Shown here one piece after another: positions 43,054 through 49,840 of a stretch of DNA of 64,000 nt. The stretch comes from JBJMQS01 sp045802605. Lineage in GTDB: Bacteria; Planctomycetota; Planctomycetia; Gemmatales; Gemmataceae. Each line of letters starts with the position of its first letter. The first letter of the stretch is position 1. The notes under the pieces are model-generated. The model was not told the origin of the DNA and ran no database searches. It worked only from the letters and a program-made list of their open reading frames with translations. The position numbers and the translations under genes were made by a program. The stretch spans positions 62,001-126,000 of the forward strand of contig JBJMQS010000019.1 of assembly GCA_045802605.1 (NCBI GenBank), read 5' to 3'.

Positions 43054-43608
43054 TTAATTCTCGAGTGCCTCGCGCAGCCAGGTCCGCGCGTATTTCCAAT
43101 TTCGATAGGCGACGGGCCGGGAGAGGCCAAGCACATCGCCGGCTTCCTCGACCGACAGGCCGCCGAATAAGTGGAGATGAGCGATTTGCGCGGCTTTATC
43201 GTCTTCCTTTGCGAGCCGTGTCAGAACTTCGTCCAATGACAGTACGAGGTCGGGATCTTCCGCGAGGCAGGTTGCTTGGTCGAGCAATTCGAGGCGGGCG
43301 CGATCGCCGCCGCGCTTTATTCGCCCGCGCGACCGGGCGCTTTCGATCAGGATTCGCCGCATCGCTTCGGCGGCAGCCATGAAAAAGTGACCGCGATTGT
43401 CCCAGCGAAGCTCATCGGTTGGGCCCACGAGGCGAAGATATGCTTCATGAACGAGGGCCGTCGCTTGCAGCGTGTGGTTGCTTGGCTCCTGCGCCATGCG
43501 CGCGGCCGCGAGCTTGCGCAACTCGTCATAGACGAGCGGGAGTAGTTTCGCCGCGGCCTGCTGATCGCCGCCTACAGCCGCCTCAAGCAATTGCGTGACG
43601 TCGGACAT
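43054..43608 (-). CDS. ECF sigma factor (planctomycete kinase-linked type)
   Basis: 184 residues, matching the ECF subfamily TIGR02999. Region 2 has LLPLVYDELRKLAAARMAQE and ALVHEAYLRLVG and RGHFFMAAAEAMRRILIESA; region 4 is at the C-terminus with AAQIAHLHLFGGLSVEEAGD and VLGLSRPVAYRNWKYARTWL (helix-turn-helix). It directs RNA polymerase to its own promoters. No anti-sigma factor is present; the adjacent membrane kinase is probably the regulator, an arrangement known in planctomycetes. Confidence 0.93.
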   Translation of the reverse strand: MSDVTQLLEAAVGGDQQAAAKLLPLVYDELRKLAAARMAQEPSNHTLQATALVHEAYLRLVGPTDELRWDNRGHFFMAAAEAMRRILIESARSRGRIKRGGDRARLELLDQATCLAEDPDLVLSLDEVLTRLAKEDDKAAQIAHLHLFGGLSVEEAGDVLGLSRPVAYRNWKYARTWLREALEN

Positions 43609-43645
43609 GTCGCTCCAAGGTTACGACTCGTCCTGAGAATCCGAA

Positions 43646-43729
43646 TGCCGTGGGCGGGACTCGAACCCGCACGGGGTGTTACCCCAGGGGATTTTAAGTC
43701 CCCAGCGTCTGCCATTCCGCCACCACGGC
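43646..43729 (-). tRNA. tRNA-Leu (TAA)
   Basis: The minus strand gives an 84-nt type II tRNA: acceptor GCCGTGG/CCACGGC with discriminator A, D-arm with GGCAGACGC, anticodon stem GGGGA/TCCCC around CTTAAAA (anticodon TAA), a variable arm (TGGGGTAACACCCC), and T-arm GCGGG-TTCGAGT-CCCGC. CCA is not encoded. A 7-bp tandem repeat begins 6 bases upstream of its 5' end. Confidence 0.96.
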
Positions 43730-43734
43730 TTTTT

Positions 43735-43828
43735 CAGTGGTCAGTGGTCAGTGGTCAGTGGTCAGTGGTCAGTGGTCAGTGGTCAGTGGTCAGTGGTCAG
43801 TGGTCAGTGGTCAGTGGTCAGTGGTCAG
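43735..43828. repeat. 7-bp tandem repeat, about 13 copies
   Basis: The unit CAGTGGT repeats without a visible error for 94 bases. It sits immediately upstream of tRNA-Leu, where its promoter would normally be. The period of 7 is not a multiple of 3 and every frame through it is open, giving SVVSGQW-type translations that are not a gene. Copy number is likely to vary. Confidence 0.95.
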
Positions 43829-43900
43829 ATAGTAGCATTGGCTTTTGATGTAAAGACCTTCGAAACGGTTTTCTCGATTTGCTAACCGCTGACCATGCTT

Positions 43901-45112
43901 CTAACGGAGCACGCCGGCCTCGTCGGGTTCGCTTAGGACCATCAGGCCCATCGCTTTGAGTAGTGGGGCGGCGCGGACGGGGTCGCGGAGTTGCAGGCGG
44001 ACCGTGCCTTTGTCGGGGCGGTAGTCTTTGCATCGCACCGGCAGGCCGACGCTCCGGCCAATCCCTTGCCCGATCACCACGCCGGGGAGGCCGAAGCCGA
44101 AGCCCAATACGACGATGGCCAACAGGAATCGCTCCGGGCGAAATGCCGGTGCGGCAATGGCGAGGGCCACGATAAGTGCGATGGCCAGACCCACGCCCAG
44201 GCCCGTGACCGCTCCGAGGATGCGCCTGCGATGACGGGTAGTCGCACACGTGTCGCAAAATGGAACGGCGATCGTGGACATCTGATTCGCTTTCACCATC
44301 ATCACCGCGAGGTTTTGACCGGTCTCGGTGCCGCAGCCAGAGCAGAACGGCGGGAACGGCAACTGCGTGAGTTGCACATTGAGCCAACCGTCTTTGTCGG
44401 GCACTGCAATCGGCGGGATGGAAAACGAATCGGGCAGATCGAATTCCCGGTGGCCGCGAAGCCGCCAGCCGATATCGGAGAGCAGCCCGCCCAACTCGCC
44501 GATGCGCACGTCGTAAAGATCCTTGAGTGCGAGTTGACCCTCGTTGCTCTCCGCTTGCGGCAAGTTCAACTCCGTCGGCAGTATGGCCGCGACCTGATCC
44601 TCCGGTCCCGAGACAGCCACCGGCACGGTCGGGTCAATCGGTAACACGACTAGCTTTTGATCGGGCTCGAACTTGGTGCCCCCTGCTTGAAACAAAGGCC
44701 ACGGCAAGAACACCGAGCGATTGCGATAGACGAGCGACACGCCCTCGGGCTGCAACGTCGCGGTGCCCCCAAGTAGCCAGTGAATCACCAGAGAGCGCAC
44801 GAGCCACGTAACGACGGCGAAACTGACCAACACGCCGACGAAGCGTGACCAATCAATGCCACGCTGTCTTGGCCCATGCGGCAGGATCAGCATGAGCAAT
44901 ATCACGACCAAAAACCCGGCGAACGCGCCGATGACCGTGGCGAGTGCCTTGCGGCGGCGCGGACCGAATGTGATCGGCGTGTCCGATAAATAGCTATGCG
45001 GGTCGGTCCGGAGCCGAGTGAGGTCGGGAATTGCAGCGGAAAGAGGCCGCTGCAACCGGCGGTCGATCGCCTGAATGGTTTCGACGATCAGATGAAAAAG
45101 CAGATGTTCCAT
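43901..45112 (-). CDS. Membrane protein with zinc-ribbon-like CxxC pairs
   Basis: 403 residues from ATG 45112 (MEHLLFHLIVETIQAIDRRL); a TTG three codons earlier is possible. There are two pairs of membrane helices: GAFAGFLVVILLMLILPHG with VGVLVSFAVVTWLVRSLVIH, and later VTGLGVGLAIALIVALAIAA with LAIVVLGFGFGLPGVVIG. Between them are cysteine pairs FCSGCGTE and FCDTCATT that could bind zinc. No family recognised. It diverges from the THUMP methyltransferase with 48 bases between starts. Confidence 0.72.
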   Translation of the reverse strand: MEHLLFHLIVETIQAIDRRLQRPLSAAIPDLTRLRTDPHSYLSDTPITFGPRRRKALATVIGAFAGFLVVILLMLILPHGPRQRGIDWSRFVGVLVSFAVVTWLVRSLVIHWLLGGTATLQPEGVSLVYRNRSVFLPWPLFQAGGTKFEPDQKLVVLPIDPTVPVAVSGPEDQVAAILPTELNLPQAESNEGQLALKDLYDVRIGELGGLLSDIGWRLRGHREFDLPDSFSIPPIAVPDKDGWLNVQLTQLPFPPFCSGCGTETGQNLAVMMVKANQMSTIAVPFCDTCATTRHRRRILGAVTGLGVGLAIALIVALAIAAPAFRPERFLLAIVVLGFGFGLPGVVIGQGIGRSVGLPVRCKDYRPDKGTVRLQLRDPVRAAPLLKAMGLMVLSEPDEAGVLR

Positions 45113-45160
45113 TCGTCGCAATCAAGGGCCTGTGCCCGTTATTGATAAGATGCACCGATC

Positions 45161-46291
45161 GTGAATTCTACTCGCTATTTCGCCACCTGTGCCCGCGGCC
45201 TGGAGCCGATCCTGAGCCGCGAGCTGGCAAACCTCCAGGCTCAGGATATTTCCCCGGGCCGGGGCGGCGTAGCTTTTGCGGGCGATCGGGCCCTGCTCTA
45301 CCTGGCGAACTTGTCGCTGCGCACGGCCGTCCGGGTTTTGCAACCCATCCTGGAAGCCGAAGTCAAGTCGCCCGACGAATTGTATCAGGCCGTGCTCACC
45401 ATCGACTGGGCCGCGCTGATGACGCCGGACCACACTTTGGCCGTCGATGCCAACGTCCGCGACTCGGCGATCACGCACTCGCAATACGCGGCCCGACGGG
45501 TGAAGGATGCAATCTGCGATCAGTTCCGGGAGAAAACCGGTGTCCGGCCCAGCGTCGATACTGAACGGCCGATGGTCGGACTGAATCTGCACATTTACAA
45601 GAACCGTGCGACCTTGAGCCTCGACAGCTCGGGAGATTCACTGCACAAGCGCGGATACCGGCCGGCACTGACCATTGCACCGCTCAACGAGGCTCTGGCG
45701 GCGGGCTTGATCCTGCAAACGGGCTGGCATGGCGAAACGGCATTCGCCGACCCGATGTGCGGATCGGCCGCGCTGCCGATCGAGGCGGCGTGGATCGCTC
45801 TGCACCGGCCGCCGGGGCTGACCCGCAAGCACTTCGGTTTCATGGGTTGGCTGGATTACGACGTCGGCGAATTCGCCGCAGTGCGCGACGAGTTGCGACA
45901 GCAAGTGAAGAAGCAGTTGGAGCATCCCGTGATCGCGGCCGACGAGCGTGGCGACGTGGTGGACTTCGCGCAGAAGAACGCGCGGACGGCCGGCGTGCGC
46001 AATGTCATCACGTTCGATGTCGCGGACATTCGGCAGTGGAAACCGCCAACTGAAACCGGCACCTTGATCGTGAACCCGCCATACGGCGAGCGCATTGGCG
46101 AAGAGGACGAACTAGTGCCCGTGTATCAGGCTTTGGGTGAGTTGTTCTCGAAACGGGCGACGGGCTGGAGTTGCTGGGTCTTCACGGGCAACCCGCGGTT
46201 GGCCGAGGCGATTGGTTTGGAGCCGAAGGAGAGCGTGCCGTTCTTCAACGGCAAAATCCCGTGTAGGTTTTTGAAATACGAGAAGAGTTAA
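45161..46291 (+). CDS. THUMP-domain RNA guanine-N2 methyltransferase (RlmL/Trm14 type)
   Basis: 376 residues from GTG 45161. The N-terminal THUMP region (about 1-160) opens YFATCARGLEPILSRELANL. The methyltransferase domain has FADPMCGSAALPIEAAWIAL (motif I-like) and catalytic NPPYGERIGEE near residue 306-316, the N-P-P-Y motif of base-amino methyltransferases. RlmL makes m2G2445 in 23S rRNA; this protein is the shorter single-domain form, so the exact site is inferred. The stop TAA falls within the palindromic repeat at 46285-46370. Confidence 0.92.
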   Translation: MNSTRYFATCARGLEPILSRELANLQAQDISPGRGGVAFAGDRALLYLANLSLRTAVRVLQPILEAEVKSPDELYQAVLTIDWAALMTPDHTLAVDANVRDSAITHSQYAARRVKDAICDQFREKTGVRPSVDTERPMVGLNLHIYKNRATLSLDSSGDSLHKRGYRPALTIAPLNEALAAGLILQTGWHGETAFADPMCGSAALPIEAAWIALHRPPGLTRKHFGFMGWLDYDVGEFAAVRDELRQQVKKQLEHPVIAADERGDVVDFAQKNARTAGVRNVITFDVADIRQWKPPTETGTLIVNPPYGERIGEEDELVPVYQALGELFSKRATGWSCWVFTGNPRLAEAIGLEPKESVPFFNGKIPCRFLKYEKS

Positions 46292-46370
46292 CCGCAGAGA
46301 CGCAGAGAGCGCAGAGAAAATACCGAGAAAAGGTATTTTCTGTCTTTCTCTGCGTCTCTGCGGTTAACTC
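46285..46370. repeat. Palindromic repeat of the CCGCAGAG family, copy 1
   Basis: 24-base perfect arms (46285-46308, 46347-46370) with core GTTAACCGCAGAGACGCAGA and an inner stem (GAAAATACC/GGTATTTTC). It fills the gap between two convergent genes: the stop of the THUMP methyltransferase is inside the left arm, and the Nudix stop begins 2 bases after the right arm. It could act as a bidirectional terminator. Confidence 0.92.
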
Positions 46371-46371
46371 T

Positions 46372-46863
46372 TTATTCGCTGCGTGAGAAGCTCCAGCCTA
46401 CTGGCCGGCCGTCGCGATATGGCATCACGCCGTGAAATGTCCGCGGATCATCATCGAAGACAAGCGGCAGGAAGTGTCGATCGCCTTCCCAGAGCGGCAA
46501 CTCGGCAATCAAATCCAGTTCAATCCACTCGAGAGTGCCTTCATTCGTTACGGCTGGCGGCACGCCGGAGAATCGGTCAATCACGAAGATGAACCCAAAC
46601 CAATCCTCGCCGCCTTTGCCGAAGCCGGGCCAACTGATCGTGCCACATAGCCGGATGGATTCGCACTTGATGCCAGCCTCTTCATGCAACTCGCGTGTCA
46701 TTCCGGAGACGATGTCTTCGTCGGGTTCGAGCTTGCCGCCCAGACCGTTGTACTTGCCGAAGTGCGAGTCATCGGGCCGGGTGTTGCGATTGATCATCAG
46801 CACCCGCCGGCCATCGGGCGAAAGCACGTAGCCGAGCGTGGCCAGCACGGGCGTGTACGGCAT
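46372..46863 (-). CDS. Nudix hydrolase (MutT-like, 8-oxo-dGTP diphosphatase type)
   Basis: 163 residues from ATG 46863, overlapping the upstream gene's TGA by one base. The Nudix box is GGKLEPDEDIVSGMTRELHE followed by EAG (about residues 41-63), with REL-x-EE-x-G catalytic Glu residues changed to RELHEEAG, still complete. The surrounding fold (VLMINRNTRPDDSHFGKYNG) resembles bacterial 8-oxo-dGTP hydrolases. It probably clears oxidised nucleotides, though the substrate is not proven by the motif. Confidence 0.9.
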   Translation of the reverse strand: MPYTPVLATLGYVLSPDGRRVLMINRNTRPDDSHFGKYNGLGGKLEPDEDIVSGMTRELHEEAGIKCESIRLCGTISWPGFGKGGEDWFGFIFVIDRFSGVPPAVTNEGTLEWIELDLIAELPLWEGDRHFLPLVFDDDPRTFHGVMPYRDGRPVGWSFSRSE

Positions 46864-47135
46864 CACTCGTCTCCAGGAGTCGGCGTGTCTTTCAGTTCTC
46901 GGATGATGTCGCGGACCTGCTGGACGTCGAGATCGCTGACGCCCTCGCGGCGTTGGTACCGGCGTTCGAGATTGTCGAGGACTACTTCCCAGATCTCGCG
47001 CGTGGCCGAGATGCGCTTGGAGTCGCCACGGCGATGCGTGCGAGCGCGGAACTTCCAGAACCCGCCAAAGCGCTCGGCGAAGATATAGCGCTTCTCGCCG
47101 GTCGCGGGGTCGGTATCAGTCCACTTAATTTCCAT
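46863..47135 (-). CDS. Small protein of unknown function
   Basis: 90 residues. The sequence is compact and charged with aromatic residues in the first half (MEIKWTDTDPATGEKRYIFA, RFGGFWKFRARTHRRGD) and a helical second half (EIWEVVLDNLERRYQRREGV). No signal peptide or membrane helix. Its TGA overlaps the Nudix ATG (TGATG), so the two are cotranslated. I recall similar proteins in planctomycetes but no function. Confidence 0.68.
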   Translation of the reverse strand: MEIKWTDTDPATGEKRYIFAERFGGFWKFRARTHRRGDSKRISATREIWEVVLDNLERRYQRREGVSDLDVQQVRDIIRELKDTPTPGDE

Positions 47136-47147
47136 GAAAAGGAATTC

Positions 47148-47230
47148 TAACCGCAGAGAACGCAGAGAACGCGGAGCAAACCAAGAATTGAATTTGTATT
47201 GCTCCGCGCTTTCTGCGTTCTCTGCGGTTA
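47148..47230. repeat. Palindromic repeat of the CCGCAGAG family, copy 2
   Basis: 30-base arms (47148-47177 and 47201-47230) with two mismatches; core TAACCGCAGAGAACGCAGA. The TAA stop of the RluA gene (47228-47230) is the outermost triplet of the right arm. It separates two same-direction genes. Confidence 0.9.
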
Positions 47231-48172
47231 AATCTTGTTTTTCTCTACAAAGTTCGCGAAATCCGGCGGTAGTGGCATTGTCCAGTGCAGGCGCTCGCCC
47301 GTGGCGGGGTGAGTGAAGCCCAACTCGGCCGCGTGCAGGGCGAGCCGCGGGGCACCGCTTTTGTCCTCGGTCAGCTTGCCGTACACCGGGTCGCCGCAGA
47401 CGGGATGGCCGGACTCGGCCAAGTGAATACGAATCTGGTGCGTTCGGCCCGTTTCGAGCCGGCAGGTCACGAGCGAATAATCGCCGAGCGGAGCGACGGC
47501 TTCGATGTGTGTCACCGCCAGTTTGCCCATGCCCTCACCGAGGCCACTGCCACGCCGGCCATCGCCGCGATCGCGGATGAGCCAGGAGCGGATCGTTTGC
47601 ACCTGTGGCTGGCCGAACACGATCGCGAAATACTTGCGGTCCACCGTGTGGGCGTGAAACTGCCGGCCAAGGTTTTGTTCCGCTAGGGCTGAACGTGCGA
47701 AGACCACCAGGCCGCTGGTGAGCTTGTCGAGGCGGTGCACCTTCCTCAAGCGGGCCAATTGGCGCAACGAAGCACCGACTCGCTTGGCGACGAGCTTCTG
47801 CAATCGCTCATCGAGAGTAGGCACGAGTGCCCGGCGCTGCGAATCCCAGTCGCGTTCCTCGGGGTGCCGGACCGTGCTGATCCCGGCCGGCTTCTCAACC
47901 ACGACCACGTGGTGATCCAGATGACGTATGGCCAAGTCCTCGACGAATGACTCCGGCAATTTGTCCGGCCGGTCGAGCAGTTCGATCACGTCGCCAGGTT
48001 TAACGCGGCGAGCCGAATCGAGCCAGAGCTCGCCGTTGAGCCGAACGTGTCGGGTCTGCACGAAGCGATCGATCTTGGACCAGGAGAGCTCGGGTCGATG
48101 CGCACGCACGATGGCCGCCAGGGTCTGGCCGGCGATGTCGGCGGTGATTTCGATGCGCTGCGGGTCGGCCAT
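47228..48172 (-). CDS. RluA-family pseudouridine synthase
   Basis: 314 residues from ATG 48172 (MADPQRIEITADIAGQTLAA); the frame to 48298 overlaps the reverse transcriptase gene. An S4-like RNA-binding region (LSWSKIDRFVQTRHVRLNGE) is followed by the catalytic domain: VVVEKPAGISTVRHP, RLRKVHRLDKLTSGLVVFAR with the catalytic Asp in HRLDK, RTHQIRIHLAESGHPVCGDP and PRLALHAAELGFTHP. These isomerise uridines in 23S rRNA or tRNA; which site cannot be told. Confidence 0.93.
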   Translation of the reverse strand: MADPQRIEITADIAGQTLAAIVRAHRPELSWSKIDRFVQTRHVRLNGELWLDSARRVKPGDVIELLDRPDKLPESFVEDLAIRHLDHHVVVVEKPAGISTVRHPEERDWDSQRRALVPTLDERLQKLVAKRVGASLRQLARLRKVHRLDKLTSGLVVFARSALAEQNLGRQFHAHTVDRKYFAIVFGQPQVQTIRSWLIRDRGDGRRGSGLGEGMGKLAVTHIEAVAPLGDYSLVTCRLETGRTHQIRIHLAESGHPVCGDPVYGKLTEDKSGAPRLALHAAELGFTHPATGERLHWTMPLPPDFANFVEKNKI

Positions 48173-48239
48173 GAGTTCAGGATACGCGTGCAGCAGGAAA
48201 TTGGTCCTGGCAAGTGGCGCGCGTACAACTCTGGCCGCC

Positions 48240-49520
48240 TTAGAAGTCCTCTTCCGGCCATTGAATCGCATCGAATACTCGTCGTAGCTTTTCACCACGC
48301 TGTGGATTCACCTGCTCTACATACGCGATCTGGCCTCGCAATACCGCTCGAAAGTCAGCTCGCTGGTCTCGGTTTTGTGTCACGACTCCTTTCGTCAAGC
48401 AATTGTGCAAAACGGCCTTGATTCGATCAAACTCATTTCGCTTGATATTTGGATGTTGATTGACGACTATTCCCACAAGTTGTTGTCGAATTCCTTGCCG
48501 CATGAAGCGGTTTTTTCGGAAATTGAGTTCGAATCCCGATTCAGCGACGATGACCCCGACCAGGACTTGGAACCGGCGCGATGAGCGCGCGAGCGATGTG
48601 CCTCCCGAAAATGCCATGTCGTCTGCATATCGCGTGTATGTCGCGTCAAAGTGACTCGCAAGCGCGGCCAGGCGAACGTCCAATTCAAAGCTGCGGAGAT
48701 TCGCCAATGATGGAGACGTGGGTGCGCCTTGTGGCAAGTGTCGAGATTGGTATCGCGCACACGACGCTGGTTCTTCAAGAAGTTTGGCGAGTGTTTCGTC
48801 GTTGGTCGAGGTCGTGCACAAACATGCCAGCAGACGGGCAATCGTGAGCGGGTAGCCAGCACTCTTGAACACACTCACAATTTGAGAATGTGGGATGGAC
48901 ACGAAATAGTCTTGAAGATCAAAGCGCAAGACGATGGTCTGGCTGACGTGGGGCTCGGCGAATGACACAATTGAGCGACCATTGCGAAACGCATGGGCCA
49001 AGTTGTGCGGCGGAATCTTGTTGACAATCTCTTTTAGTATTTGTCGCTGAATGACCTTCAACCTGGCTTTTGGAATTTCGAGCAAACGCCAACGACCTCT
49101 CCGTTTTGGAATCCATCGTTGTCGATAGTGGCGCATTCGTTCTTCGGTCGCTCGGGGTGTAGTACCGAGAATGTCGGCAAACCATTCCAAACGCGACGTA
49201 GATATTCCGAGCCATTTCGCTAATTGGTCCTTTGTCGTGATTGCGAGAACGTCCCACCTGCGCGGCTCCTCCATTGCCGGCAAATTCCAAAAATACTCCG
49301 CAATGTGAACCGGAATGTCGGTTTCATGCAAGCATGAGATCACCGATTCAATGGTCTTGGGCGGCATATCTGGAAAGGTTTTCAACAGGGGTTTGAGAAT
49401 GCGTGCGATCTCCCGGCCGCGCAAACCGGTGGCGCGAATGAGACGCTTCCGCAAATCGACTCGTTGCCACTTTCCGGACATGGCAGCGGCCGCGATGTTT
49501 CGTAATGCCGGTGAAGTCAT
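48240..49520 (-). CDS. Retron-like reverse transcriptase
   Basis: 426 residues from ATG 49520 (MTSPALRNIAAAAMSGKWQR); ATG 49586 is an alternative and neither has a clear ribosome site. RT core motifs: WRLLEIPKARLKVIQRQIL (RT0/1 side), VLRFDLQDYFVSIPH (first Asp), LPQGAPTSPSLANL, and the catalytic YTRYADDMAFSG (YADD near 298-301). Then LVGIVVNQHPNIKRN ends the thumb region. Where retron RTs usually have NAxxH, this has FAEPH, and the VTG motif reads LVG. The N-terminal 130 residues are a helical domain I do not recognise. No partner effector or maturase/endonuclease domain is fused. Confidence 0.87.
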   Translation of the reverse strand: MTSPALRNIAAAAMSGKWQRVDLRKRLIRATGLRGREIARILKPLLKTFPDMPPKTIESVISCLHETDIPVHIAEYFWNLPAMEEPRRWDVLAITTKDQLAKWLGISTSRLEWFADILGTTPRATEERMRHYRQRWIPKRRGRWRLLEIPKARLKVIQRQILKEIVNKIPPHNLAHAFRNGRSIVSFAEPHVSQTIVLRFDLQDYFVSIPHSQIVSVFKSAGYPLTIARLLACLCTTSTNDETLAKLLEEPASCARYQSRHLPQGAPTSPSLANLRSFELDVRLAALASHFDATYTRYADDMAFSGGTSLARSSRRFQVLVGVIVAESGFELNFRKNRFMRQGIRQQLVGIVVNQHPNIKRNEFDRIKAVLHNCLTKGVVTQNRDQRADFRAVLRGQIAYVEQVNPQRGEKLRRVFDAIQWPEEDF

Positions 49521-49747
49521 GAAGAGACGGCGGCTGCACCAACCCACTCGTGATGCGCGACGCGTTATGCGTGTTAGCGCATCCATCGTCGCGCGCTGGA
49601 ATCTCGAACTTCAGTCTCGCCCCTGGGGTAACCCCAGAGCAGCGAAATCGCCACCGAAATGACGCGTTTCGCTCGCTTGGCGCAGACCGCCTTCGCCGAC
49701 ATTGTGGAGTGCAGGACGGCCAGCGTCAACGGCGAGAGTACATTTAG
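49521..49747 (-). other. Unassigned spacer upstream of the reverse transcriptase with local RNA hairpins
   Basis: On the minus strand this holds CTGGGGTTACCCCAG (6-bp stem), CTGAAGTTCGAGATTCCAG (stem with one bulge) and possible GCGAAA/TTTCGC pairing. Retron non-coding RNAs lie at this position relative to the RT gene, so it is a candidate msr-msd region, but no convincing long a1/a2 pair was found. A 75-codon frame crosses it (49574-49801) and lacks support as a gene. Confidence 0.35.
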
Positions 49748-49826
49748 GAGCGTCGAGGCGTCGGCCCAACGTGGTAAGTCTCTGAAGTTTGGTAGTCTCA
49801 CACGTCGGGCTAACGCCTCGACGCTC
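49748..49826. repeat. Palindromic repeat related to the one at 374-449
   Basis: 26-base arms (49748-49773 and 49801-49826) with three mismatches; core GAGCGTCGAGGCGT and the inner GCCCGACGTG. It shares GAGCGT-x-GAG and CCGACGTG with the 374-449 element. It lies just past the end of the YgiQ gene and ahead of the reverse transcriptase. Confidence 0.85.
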
Positions 49827-49840
49827 TTTTAATTCACGAA

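Noticed and set aside
43735..43828. Possible CRISPR array
   Set aside because: The unit is a 7-bp contiguous tandem repeat without spacers.
48173..48298. Extended N-terminus of RluA
   Set aside because: It overlaps the reverse transcriptase C-terminus; the S4-like domain starts after ATG 48172.
49574..49801. 75-codon open frame upstream of the reverse transcriptase
   Set aside because: It crosses the palindromic repeat and lacks a ribosome site; it is more likely non-coding, though a structured RNA is possible.
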